Source: Bedellia somnulentella (taxonomy: Eukaryota; Arthropoda; Insecta; Lepidoptera; Bedelliidae). Taken from it: a DNA stretch of 64,000 nt. Numbering within the stretch: position 1 is the stretch's first letter; each line of letters starts with the position of its first letter. A program made the position numbers and the translations under genes. The notes beneath the pieces are model-generated. The model saw nothing but the letters and a program-made list of their open reading frames with translations. It was not told where the DNA came from and did no database searches. Positions 53,101-62,779 of this stretch are shown one piece after another. The stretch is from positions 27,450,875 through 27,514,874 of the forward strand of contig OY755170.1 in assembly GCA_963576735.1 (NCBI GenBank), in the 5' to 3' direction.

Positions 53101-56100
53101 GCGTATACCCGAGGTCCCGGGTTCGATTGCCGCTTGTGTCGAAATTTTTCTTTCCTTTATTTATTAGTAATAATCCCCACATGAGGATTTAATGAACAAA
53201 AAGATTTATATTATATTTCAAATACCTACTTTTTGTCTGGACAGTGTATCTTGTATGTATGTTCAGGCCTTTCGTCGCTTGCAATAACATAATGACTTGA
53301 TTATGAATTAGTTTTAACACAGTGGGTTTCCTCACGATGCTTTACCTCATCGTTGACAACCTTCGCGCCTGATGCAGGTCTTGAATTGCAGAATTGTATA
53401 GTCTAATTCTTTGTTCTTATGAGCTACTAAGTTTAATTTCTGAACGTTAATTCAACATAATTATATAATATACCGTACTATATATGAAAAACCCGTAAAA
53501 TTTCCTCAAATTCACACAGAATGTAAATATTTTTGTAATTTATGTTTGTTGAGCGGTTTGTCATTCAATAAACTCTTGCGTATTCTGATCAATGGCTTTG
53601 CATGTTTGTATTATATTGTGTTTTTTGATAATTTGAAAACATTGCAAGCGATTTTCAATACAAGTTTAAGTAAACATAGAATTCCTTAACTATATATATT
53701 ATAGCTTCTATTAAGCATGGCATGATTAGCGATTTCGTTGATTAAGTGGGGTAATAGTCTATACCACTCTAGAATTTGAAATATTTATTGAATTCTCTAT
53801 TTGATCTAAATAATAAATAGATAGGAAAAAAACAGCCAAATAAAAATATTTATTAAATACTTTATTGTAATCGCCGACAACAGATGTCCACTGCTACAAA
53901 GATCTCCCTCTAAGATTTGACTATAGCAAGGTCCTGCGCTGCCCTTGTGTGTTATCACCTTTATGAATGGCAATCTTCTTGTTGTCTAGTTCAGCATAAT
54001 TGCATATTGTTTATAAGTAACACTTTTCTAAAATTAGCGAAAGTTTTAATCATTTTTATTTATACAATAAGTTTAACTCACATTATAATCTGCAAAGGCG
54101 TTTTATAATACATAAATAGTATAGAAGACCACAAATTGCAAAGGCGCTACCCAGCTAAATTTAACGCGAATTTTTTTGACTTGGTGTAACTATGAACCTT
54201 TCATTGTCTAGATAGAGACGCAATAAAATTACCTCACTTATGCATCCACAAATGTTAATATGTCCAGTGTATGTTTAAAGTAGTCTGGTATACTGATATA
54301 GCGTACTACCAGGTACCTGCTCCCCAACCACATGCTGCTGATGCTGGCGGAGGTGCTGCCGCGCGAGGTGCAGGGGCTGTACGGCTGCTGCCACCCCACG
54401 CCGCCCTTCGTCAACCAGAACGTCAACACCATACATCGGATGCTGCTGGCTGTATGTACTTCTCTTTACTGCTTTGAAACTATACTTGTAGACGTCCGTG
54501 TTAGTAGGTAATGATAGTGTAATGCTAGTAAAAGAGAAGTGGTGAAAAGAAGACAGCTGAAATTCGAAGATACATACATACATACATATACTCACGGCTA
54601 TAAATTCCAAGAAGGGGTAGCCAGAGATAAGGAATTAAAAATTCCTCAGCCACTTTTGGAAGTTGCGTGGGGAAAATATGGTAAAATCAAGGTTGTCGGT
54701 GATGGGTCTCCAACCGCATCGCCCAAAAGTCCCTTAAAAGCCCCAATACCGTTAGTCGCCTCTTACGTACACCCAATGATTTTGAATTTTGTATAGTAGT
54801 ATTAGTAGACACCTTCAACTAGCATAATGAAACTAAACTGGTAAGTAAACTACTTTAAGACCTATCAAATGTCAGATCCCTTTACAAGATGCAGGCGTTT
54901 ATAAACTAGACTGTGAGTGTGGTCTTTCATGCATCGGCCAAACAAAGCGTAGTGTAGCAACTCGCGTAAGAGAACATATTGCTGATATGAAGAATAGGCG
55001 TCCTGGAAGATCTGCTTAACGCAAATGTAACTTAAAATTTTGTGAAGTTTGTTAGTATTAATAATTTTATAGTACTGTATAATGACTTAATGACAAATAA
55101 CACCTCAGTCTTCCCGTGACCATGATAACTGAAAAGTTTTCGAAACGTCGGGCTTAAAAAATAATGTAATAACACGCGATTCAAAAAGTTGTTTCAAGCA
55201 AAGACAACTGTTAATGTTTACATTGATATATTCTTTGAGAGGTCCCTCAAATGAATCATCTGCAGCTTTCGATAACCTAACGGTTGGGCTACAAAAACAA
55301 GCGTAGAAGCCAAACCATCAGCAATTCCTACCTCTTATACTTATGTGGGAACAGCAAAGATATACTGGCCAGTACACCCTGCTTTGTACTAACTTCTAAT
55401 TTATATATACAAATTAGAAGTTAGCTCTTACAGCTTAGCTCGAAAAACATTTATCTACCGCGATGTATGGATATGAGTGAGACGCTGCTATGTGCGAGTG
55501 AGTCCGCTGTAGTGTGCGCTCTAACATGATTCCCACAAGCTAAATGACTGCATCAACTAGCATAATGAAACTAAATGATGGTTGAAAATAATAATAAGAA
55601 CTTACACATTACTGCTTGATAGATTTAAAATACTACTACTGTAACAGTAGCAACAACTAATCGTTAATGTTTACATTGATATATTCTTTGAAAGGTCCCT
55701 CAAATGAATTTTCTGCAGCATTAATAACCTAACAGTTGGACCACAAAACCAGACAAGCGTAAAAGCCAAATGATCAGCAAATCATACTTATGATAATAAA
55801 TAAAGAATAAATAAAGGAAAGAAAAATTTCGATACAGGCGGGAATCGAACCCGCGACCTCGGGTATACGTCCCCATTTTCTTTCCTTTATTTATTCTTTA
55901 TTTATTAGTAATAATCCCCACATGAGGTTTTCATGAACAAAAGGATAAGATTTAAAACATACCTATGATACTTGATATTCCAGTGCCGCGAGCTGCCGCA
56001 GGAGCAGCCCCGCGCCCCGGCGGCCGCCCCCGCCCCCGCCCCGCCCTTGCCGCGCCCCCAGCGCGCCAAACGCGTGCTCGACTTCACGCATGCGCCCGAG

Positions 56101-59100
56101 TACCGGTGAGTAGCTCGCCTGACACCTGCTCGCACCTTACCGTCCTCACTCTCTCTCTCTATAATCATTGTGGACTAGTCGAAATGATAATTTATTATTG
56201 TGTTAGAGAGAGAAAGAAAATTCTTTTAACTTTGAACATTATTGCCTTCTCTCTCTCTCTCTCTCTCTCTAACACTCCCTCGAAAATTATCGTAGAGTAG
56301 TTAAAATGGTACTCTAGGATTGTATTGACAGAGTGAGAGAAGAGACTAACTCTTAATATTACTCCCTTCTCTGTCTTAAGTCTATCCCTCCAACATCATC
56401 ATAGAATAGTTTCATTACTACTCTATGATAATGTAAGAGAGAAACAAGATTAAATCTGAACATTAAATATTATCATTATCCTTATTTTATTTATTTGAGA
56501 ATACTTGTTATTGATTAAGTTTACAACTATACTTACAAACATTAATTGTATAGTTTGCTGTAAGTTTTCCAAACAAATAAAATGAATAAATAAATATTTA
56601 TGTTTGTCAAACCATCTCCATTTACTTAATATCTATTAGATCTCAAGCCAGCGACAGATTTGATGATCCATATCTTCTCTGGCTAAACTTCCAGAACAGC
56701 ATAAGCGAGTTGTACCATATAATTTAGAGAAAGAAGGCCACGGTTCCATTGGGAAAATAGGTAGAGATAGACTCATAAGGTTTTCGCTTTATTATTTCTT
56801 TCCAAATAAAAATTTACACTTTAATTTATCCAATACCAAGCTATAACAAAAAAATACAACCTGTAACGCAGTGCGTTATACGGCAGTCTGTTACTAAAAC
56901 CTTTCCGAGGAGCATATGAGGCGTCTACTGCCTATTCCCTAAACGGAAAGATGGCTCATGTTATTTAAGAAAAAAAAGAAAAGAAGCACAAAGGAAGCAC
57001 AGTTTTAAAACATAAAAAATATATTTGATACAACTCCCTCGAGCGTCTTACTAATTACCTGGCTTTCAGTCTAAATGGGTATATTTTATTCAGTAAACAA
57101 ATACTGTATTTGAAGAGAATATAACGCAAGTTTTTACCTCAAAAATGTCGGGTATGTGAAATAAACATTTAGTTTCAGTTACGCTGAATAAAGCATACTT
57201 GCATTACTTTATTAATTTTATATTAGGGTGCTTTATTACCTCAGTTTCATTTTGTAATAATAAAATAAGTTTGACATTGTTTAACAATAAATTCACACCC
57301 AAATATAAAGGCACATTTTGAATATATATTTCATTCATCAGAGCAAAATACAAGTTGTAAACTACCCATGAAACCACTCAACACTACGCATTTGTGTCAT
57401 CAATTTTCGTAGATTGCTCAACACATATACAGCCTCTGATAACACATCTTTTGCGAACGTTTCGATTTTAGACATTTGTGTGCGAGTTGATGAATTGATG
57501 GTCGTAAAGATATGTGTCAACAGAGGCATTAATTGATTTGGAGAAGGAATATGCTAGGGTGGTAAGAAACCATTTGTGGGACCTTATTCGCATTGGTATC
57601 ACTCTATGAGGATTTCAGTGCAAGTAAGGGGGTAAATAGAGTAAACACAGACTGGTTTGTGATATCCAGGAGTTCAGGAGAACAATGGCACTTGAATTAG
57701 TTTATGGATTACGTTGATGTATGGCCGTGAATGTTGGGCATGGCAAAGTCATCATGAAAGTAGAGGGATTGCATTGGAAATGATGTCCCTCAGAAGTTTT
57801 TGTAACATAAGTTTGTGTGATGGAATGAGAAATAGTGCGATTCGTGAACTGTGCTGTGAAAGATGGCGTGTGCAACATAGAATCGAACGATTATTTGTGT
57901 TTTAATGCGTAATGTTGAAAAGTCTTTAGTCCGTTAGTTTACATTAAATATTTGCTTTGATGAGTTTCATATAAGTCAAGCAAGACCCCAGAATAGCTAG
58001 CACGAGAACCTTTTAACTAGATATCGTTTGGTATAAAACAGACATCTCTTTCGCAGTCACTTAGTACCGTATACTGTGATAAAATTGCGCTCGTGCTAGG
58101 CCTTCTGGTTAGGGCTGGTATCTCGTAAATTGCCGAGGCTGGTCCAACATCACAGAAAAGCCGGATATTAGGGCAAATTGTAAAAATGTAGTCTATTAAG
58201 CACCCGTAAATAACCCCAGGCGGACGGCCCCCGGACGCCTTTCAAACTTAGACAAATCCGGGAGGATGGCAGCCCTACCCCAGCCCCCGTAGCATGGGGC
58301 GTGTTAGAGCCAGTATGAAAAGTGTGAAACTGACAGATAATCAATACAAAATCTGTCAGTATATCACTTCTCATATGACAAACTCGCTCTCACATGCCTC
58401 ATGCTACGGGGGCAGGTCTATTTAGTATATGTTAAATATATATTTGATTGTGCATGATATAGATATACAATACATGTTTTCACGCCATTAGTTCCCATTG
58501 GTTTAGGCTTAGACAAATAACAGTATGTATAATACATTCCAAAAAACTAGTACCAAATTAAATTAGATTATGCTCATAAATAAAAGATGTTATTAAAGGA
58601 AAGAAAAATTTCGACACTGGCGGGGTTCGAACCCGCGACCTTCGGGTATACGCCGCCAGTGTCGAAATTTTTCTTTCCTTTAATAACATCTTTTATTTAT
58701 GAGTAATAATCCCCACATGAGGAATTCATGTCAAAAAACATTAAATTAGATTATGCTGTTTGAGAATATTATGCAAAACTATATTTAACTTTCTTTAAGG
58801 ACGCATGACTTTTCGTTTTTTTTGTATTTTTCACGAGATGTCATTACAACTTATGATGCAGTTAGCGCATTGCTTTAGGCAAGTAATAATGGTTCTGACA
58901 GTCAAATGAATCCGCAGTTGTTTGCATCCGACTATAATTAACTACTGATGGGAAATTCGAAAACATGTCGAAAGAAAAATAACTGAATAGAGCTATTAAA
59001 ATTGTAATCCTATAACGTATGTTTATTACATTTCACAGTTTGTGATACGTTACATTCTTACAACCACTGATAAATAGTATTTTAAATATTATCTTGTGTC

Positions 59101-62100
59101 TTGGCCTGCAGATTGTTATTTTAACAAAATCTAAAAAAACGTATATTCTGAATTAATAGCTACGTCCACACTGTGCCTTTTTTTGTTCAATAAGGGCATG
59201 CGTCATAGCGCAGTCAACAGCGCACGTGAGGCATGCCCTTAATGCATGCGCGATGACAGTTGAAAGCGGAGCGCGCGCTGTGTTGCAAGTTATCCGGAGT
59301 CGGGTGGATTTCTGTGCGTCATAGCGTTCAACATCAAGATGGTGGACGAAGAAAAAGATTTAACATTAAGTTTTATTGAAGATTACAGAAGCTTTCCACA
59401 ACTCTGGGATCCTAACAATAAACTTTACACTAATAAAGAAAAGAGGAACGATGGTTTTTTTTTCTGGAATTTCTTATGACCAAGTAAGCTGCATATATTC
59501 CCCCAAGTAAAATATTGTCGTCGCACATGTTTCCAACAGAAACTCAAACTACGAATAAAGTATGGTGTTGGTTTCAATTAACGCATTCACTTATTGTAAG
59601 CGTCAATTGAAAGTTGAATAGAAAGATGAAGACGAAAGTTGAAGATGAAAAGGCACAGTGTGGACGTAGCTATTAGTAGACAGACAAAGATAAAAACGTC
59701 AGGTCATAATTATCGGTAAAACGTTATTTAACCTGTTAGAAGAAGATGTTTATTTTTTGCAGATTATACGGTCGATTCATATTTTTTATTTGAATATAAT
59801 TATTCAGTAATTTAGTTATTTTGTGAACAGATTTAATATTTTAAGTGAGATCAATTCTTATTTTTTAACGTAGCTTTTATAACCATCCTTTTTTTATAAC
59901 ATGATCTCTCCTTTTCCCTGCCAGTCTTTCCGAAATTATTAAAAGCAATGTATAATATACAAAATTATTCATAATTAGATAAATTTGGTTTTAAACTAAA
60001 GTAAGTTAATCATCATGTGAGCTATTTGTGACGTTTCCCAGACAGACTCGTTACTAGCCAGTTTGATATCCATAAATAAAGTTACACATAGGTAACGCGA
60101 ATCAGGTTGTGATATTCCGAGAAAAATACTAAAATAACTTTCCCTGGTTTTTAATGTCAATCTTTTATTCTCAATATCTTGTTATCTACCAAAGTATTCA
60201 AGATTCATCCATCACGAGCTCTTTGTGATTATCTCGTGTAGAATACTTCATATGCTAAAAAGATTTATAAAATACGTAGATGTTATTTACTTTACCCAAT
60301 GTTATGTAGTTTAATCTGCTACTAATAAATTGAATATTTGGTAGAAAGAAGTATTATAAAAGAACATTTATGAGAGTATTGATAAATGGGAGGGAAAAAG
60401 TAAAGGTTTGTTAAGATCAAACAAACAGGGGATCTATAGACTCGCCTATCCAATGGGAACTAAAGTGAGTTTGAGTAAGTAAGACCTTCGTGTAAAACTA
60501 GGTGTATATCGGACTACAAGCGGGCAATAAGAGAAGCGAAGCAAACACTTTGGTATGCTAAGTATATTTATCGCATTTTTTTACTTTTAACACTGAGGTA
60601 GTAATTTATTAGAAATCTTATTCACTTCTTAATGTTTTCTTAATATTTGCTATCAATTGCACGATTTTTGGTGGTGGCTGTTGTTAGAATTTTTTTATCG
60701 AAGAATATTCCGTCACGACCTGGTACTCTTGACCTTATGACCATCATGCAAAGTTTGGTAGAGATCAATGCAGCCATTTAAGAGGAGTGATGTTACAAGC
60801 GAAATACAAAAGTTGGGGGTAAATGGACCTTCGCTCTAATAACATACATACATACATATACTCACGGCTATATTTCCCTAGAAGGGGTAACCAGAGCTAA
60901 GGAATTATAAATAATCGCTCTAATAAGTATCCAAACAATCAGCTAGTCTTATCAAACTTTGCATGCTGATTTGTTCACTTGCTTCTTGCACTCTTTGCTT
61001 GCACTGCCTCCCACTGACTAACATGGAGATCTTTTAATTGTGAATATGCTTATATTATGTAAATTTATGTGTAATTATTGTCTGTAACATATATTTTTTC
61101 GTTCCATTTGATATCATTCTCAAATATTCACCATTTTTACCTTAACCATCACAGATGGTATTGGCCATCGTCCCAAGTTGGGTATCATTCCATCATGAGT
61201 TTAAGTTGGGTTAACATTCTTCAAAGAGATTGGTCCAATTGAACATAACATAACATAACATAACATAAACGTTCACGCCGACTATCCCCGAAGGGGTTGG
61301 CAGAGGTACTAATACTTCTGAACATCACGTGACTTTGTCACCTGCTGTTCAGAGTACCCACGTTTTGCATGGACAGTGTACTCACGTGATAGGGGGCAGG
61401 CCTATCGCCGTTTTGTACGAATACACTGTCACATGACTAAGTACAACTCAGCCATGTGGGTTTCCTCACGATGTTTTCCCTCACCGTTAACAACCATGAT
61501 AAATTAACCACACATATGTCTTTAAAAAGACAAATTGGTGTAGGCCCGACCCAGGATTTGAACACTAGTCGTTTGCACGTCAAAACGTGCGGTCCAATTG
61601 AAATTTCTGTTTAACTTGGATAATGTAAGCACTTTTGATTTTTGACTTGCATGCCATATCTTGTAGACATTGATAACGATGTTTAAATAAAATAACTTGC
61701 TACACTAAATATTAGAGGATTATCATTTGCAAAAAATACTTTTTGAGATTGGTTAATCTCATTGACGAAATATAATTGCAAACCCAGATTCAAGCAGGAC
61801 CTAAATGATTTAGTCGGGGCTTGCTATCTTTCTCTAGTTTGATACATACACATAATTCAGGCCATAAACCATATTAAGTGGGTAATAGTAAGTCATTTTA
61901 TGAAACACTAGCTGACCCGACAGACTTCGTACTGTCAAATTTGCTTATGACAAAGCTTAAGGCGTTTTTTCCGGTACCCTAAGTTCAATCAGGCGTGAAT
62001 ATTTTATTGGTTAAATTTATCCGGGATCAAACGTATCCTATGTTACAATTTGGGTCATTATCTAGCATACTGGCAAATTTCATTCATATACATTATTTAC

Positions 62101-62579
62101 TTGAGGAGCCTTTATGCCTCAAACACACAAACATCGAAACATGTAAACTTTGGCATTTATAATATTAATAGGATAATAATCAATCAATTAGCTGTGTTGT
62201 GTCGGCTTAGAATAGCACTACCCCATTTCTTCCGGTGGGTGTACGTAAGAGGCGACTAACGGTATTGGGGCTTTTGAGGAATTTTTGGACGATGCGGTTG
62301 AAGACCCATCACCGACAAACTTTATTTCACCATCGGTTCCCCACGCAACTTCCAAAAGTAGCTGAGGAATTTAAATTGCTTAGTTCTGGCTACCCCTTCT
62401 AGGGATTTATATATATGTATGTATGATAATCAAGTTTGGTGTAGTGATAGCGTGGTGTTCGCAGCGACTCGTGGCCGACGCTGCTGCGGCGCGCACCGGC
62501 AGTGCACTACTCGCAGCACGCGGCGGCGGCGGCGGACGCGGACGTCTTGCACCACCACCAGCCTGTAGCCAGACCTGTC
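44113..62579 (+). CDS. Rrp6: Rrp6/EXOSC10 exosome exonuclease, 12 exons, 3' incomplete
   Basis: Exons: 44113-44175, 46148-46320, 46406-46562, 46984-47156, 47777-47991, 48474-48595, 49189-49352, 49891-50065, 50520-50668, 54313-54451, 55984-56105, 62465-62579. Phases agree throughout, giving 589 aa before the reading frame leaves through a donor at 62580; the C-terminus lies outside the window. Residues about 25-130 are the PMC2NT region that binds the cofactor C1D/Rrp47. The DEDDy nuclease core follows: D250 and E252 in GVDLEHHSYRTYQGF, D309 in GASMDVLWLQRDFG, and Y374/D378 in YARVDTHYLVYAY, all intact. An HRDC domain spans about 415-510. Then come a Pro/Ala-rich linker and exon 12 with Ala- and His-rich low complexity. 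This is the nuclear exosome-associated 3'-5' exoribonuclease for rRNA, snoRNA and RNA surveillance. Exons 8 and 10-12 are very GC-rich. Confidence 0.95.
44400..44520. repeat. GCCTTAAGGC-type palindromic tandem repeats
   Basis: Degenerate units of about 25-40 bases contain (A)GCCTTAAAGGCTT and ACAGCTC, in Rrp6 intron 1. Confidence 0.5.
44838..44882 (-). repeat. SINE-A, 5'-end fragment
   Basis: Only GGAAGAAATGGGGTAGTGC to CCGACACTACACAGC remains. Confidence 0.65.
45990..46085 (-). repeat. LINE 3'-end fragment upstream of Rrp6 exon 2
   Basis: CCATTGGGGTATGCCGAGAC, TATCGATCGCCACTTTC and CCTCTCCAGC correspond to 23490-23560. A more decayed piece lies at 47430-47510 in intron 4. Confidence 0.5.
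48918..49153 (-). repeat. Dispersed retroposon (ends in CTAGCTGACTCGACAGA type sequence)
   Basis: Its reverse complement starts AACTAGCTGACTCGACAGAC and ends in TATAATATTAATAGGAT. A second copy, in plus orientation, is at 61907-62178. The two share most phrases (GCGTTTTTCCGGTAC, TCAGGCGTGAATATT). This type of retroposon tail is abundant in Lepidoptera. Confidence 0.6.
50066..50300 (+). repeat. About 54-bp tandem repeat copying the Rrp6 exon 8 splice donor
   Basis: GTGAGT occurs at 50066 (the true donor) and again at 50115, 50169, 50225 and 50279, each time preceded by ACA or AGA. Between them are near-identical blocks with GAGCGAGTG(TG)ACCARTAACTG. Confidence 0.8.
50925..51152 (-). repeat. 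SINE-A, diverged copy in Rrp6 intron 9
   Basis: GCCACTTTTGCAAGTTAAGT, GATGGGTCTACAACTGCATC, AAAAAGCCCCAATACC and CTAAGCTAACACTACATAGC are recognisable. Confidence 0.65.
51304..51608 (+). repeat. Perfect 61-bp tandem repeat, five units
   Basis: Units beginning GTGGGTTGCTCGAATCCAGT start at 51304, 51365, 51426, 51487 and 51548. They appear identical to the last base, and a few bases of a sixth follow at 51609. All three forward frames are open across the array only because 61 is not a multiple of three and the unit lacks stops; it is not a gene. It lies in Rrp6 intron 9. Confidence 0.95.
52352..52594 (-). repeat. SINE-A, full-length copy in Rrp6 intron 9
   Basis: TATACTCACGGCTATAAATC at the left and CCGACACTACACAGC at the right. 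It is one of the least diverged copies. Confidence 0.8.
52950..53200. repeat. tRNA-like foldback repeat, copy 4
   Basis: The plus-strand half is the most complete tRNA-like copy: GGTAGCTCAATTGGCAGAG at 53084-53102 and GGGTTCGATTGCC at about 53127-53139. It is followed by the common right end with CCCCACATGAGG. The left half is its inverted counterpart. A 2-bp insertion in the acceptor part and the irregular anticodon arm argue against a functional tRNA. Confidence 0.65.
54572..54775 (-). repeat. SINE-A, 5'-truncated copy in Rrp6 intron 10
   Basis: From the CATA tail to CGCCTCTTACGTACACCCA, where it stops. Confidence 0.75.
54882..55019 (+). pseudogene. Penelope-like element: GIY-YIG endonuclease remnant
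   Basis: A 45-codon open segment contains GVYKLDCECGLSCIGQTKRSV followed by RVREHIADMK. This is the G-V-Y-K...C-x-C-G...IGQT-x-R...R...EH pattern of the GIY-YIG endonuclease domain of Penelope-like retroelements. The sequence about 130-180 bases after it (AAAGTTTTCGAAACGTCGGG) is also typical of these elements' 3' ends. The reverse transcriptase portion is not present. It lies in Rrp6 intron 10. Confidence 0.7.
55206..55780. repeat. Direct repeat pair around a TGTGGGAA MITE
   Basis: About 120 bases at 55206-55325 recur at 55662-55780 (GTTAATGTTTACATTGATAT, AGGTCCCTCAAATGAAT). A 195-bp element with ends TGTGGGAA/TTCCCACA (55344-55538) and a strong internal AT hairpin (TTCTAATTTATATATACAAATT) lies between them. 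A second copy of the element is at 62610-62779. Confidence 0.55.
55797..55940. repeat. tRNA-like foldback repeat, copy 5 (short)
   Basis: The T-arm/box B half on the minus strand is followed directly by the common right end. It ends 43 bases before Rrp6 exon 11. Confidence 0.6.
56140..56470. repeat. CT/GA-rich degenerate repeats of about 110-120 bp
   Basis: Three units alternate a (CT)n run, an ATCATYGTAGAGTAGTT-type block and a GAGAGARA run, so each can form a CT/GA hairpin. The array starts about 35 bases after the Rrp6 exon 11 donor. Confidence 0.5.
57530..57870 (+). repeat. LINE fragments in Rrp6 intron 11
   Basis: 57530-57600 matches the FIDLEKAYDRV region and 57700-57870 matches the LMYGRECWAW to RNSAIRE region of the LINE, on the plus strand, with an internal deletion. 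Confidence 0.65.
57989..58107. mobile_element. GCTAGCACGAG MITE, copy 2
   Basis: The ends CAGAATAGCTAGCACGAG and CTCGTGCTAGGCCTTCTG are inverted repeats. The interior resembles 31022-31164. No clear target duplication. Confidence 0.6.
58283..58413. mobile_element. 131-bp hairpin MITE
   Basis: The 14-bp perfect inverted ends are GCCCCCGTAGCATG (58283-58296) and its complement (58400-58413). An inner palindrome is ACTGACAGAT/ATCTGTCAGT. Confidence 0.6.
58573..58735. repeat. tRNA-like foldback repeat, copy 6: 51-bp perfect palindrome
   Basis: The arms 58573-58623 and 58653-58703 are perfect complements over 51 bases. The 29-base spacer holds the T-arm/box B of the tRNA-like unit. The common right end CCCCACATGAGG follows at about 58711-58722. 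Confidence 0.85.
59155..59674. mobile_element. 520-bp TIR element with a broken MADF ORF
   Basis: The ends are 27-bp perfect inverted repeats, AATAGCTACGTCCACACTG... (59155-59181 and 59648-59674). The interior includes a GC-rich hairpin (AAGGGCATG/CATGCCCTT) and the MADF-like ORF below. MADF/Myb-like proteins are companions of PIF/Harbinger transposases, so a non-autonomous Harbinger derivative is likely, but the target duplication cannot be read unambiguously because the ends are TA-palindromic. Confidence 0.65.
59339..59479 (+). pseudogene. N-terminal MADF-domain fragment, 46 codons
   Basis: The frame starts MVDEEKDLTLSFIEDYRSFP and continues through QLWDPNNKLYTNKEKRND, the opening half of a MADF (Myb-like, DNA-binding) domain. 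A run of nine T then shifts the frame and a TGA ends it. A one-base change in the T run would bring GISYDQ, a plausible continuation, back into frame, and CAA|GTAAGC just after it looks like a donor. So this is a decayed first exon of a transposon-encoded protein. It lies between the 27-bp inverted repeats. Confidence 0.6.
60843..60912 (-). repeat. SINE-A, short 3' fragment
   Basis: CATACATATACTCACGGC and AGAAGGGGTAACCAGAGC, then non-SINE sequence. Confidence 0.65.
61244..61590 (-). repeat. SINE-B copy with 12-bp target duplication
   Basis: It is flanked by GGTCCAATTGAA (61232-61243 and 61591-61602). The tail (CATAA repeats on this strand) is at the left and the tRNA-like head at the right. 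Confidence 0.85.
61907..62178 (+). repeat. Dispersed retroposon, second copy
   Basis: It starts ACTAGCTGACCCGACAGACT and ends TATAATATTAATAGGAT, in the orientation opposite to 48918-49153. Confidence 0.6.
62192..62427 (+). repeat. SINE-A, full-length copy before Rrp6 exon 12
   Basis: GCTGTGTTGTGTCGGCTTAG to the TATATATGTATGTATG tail, which ends 38 bases before the exon 12 acceptor. Confidence 0.78.
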
Positions 62580-62609
62580 GTGAGTTCTATTACCCTACTT
62601 ATCAAATAC

Positions 62610-62779
62610 TGTGGGAACAGCAAACATATACTGGTCAGTACACCTTGCTGTTACCAACTTATTATTTGTATTTATGCTTAGCTAGAACAACATTTAGATA
62701 CCGCGATGTAGGATATGAGTGAGACGCTGCTATGTGCGAGTGAGTGCGCTGTAGTGTGCGCTCTAACATGACTCCCACA
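62610..62779 (+). mobile_element. TGTGGGAA MITE, copy 2
   Basis: It corresponds to 55344-55538: GATACTGG-type left part and ATATGAGTGAGACGCTGC right part, with a shorter centre. Confidence 0.55.
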
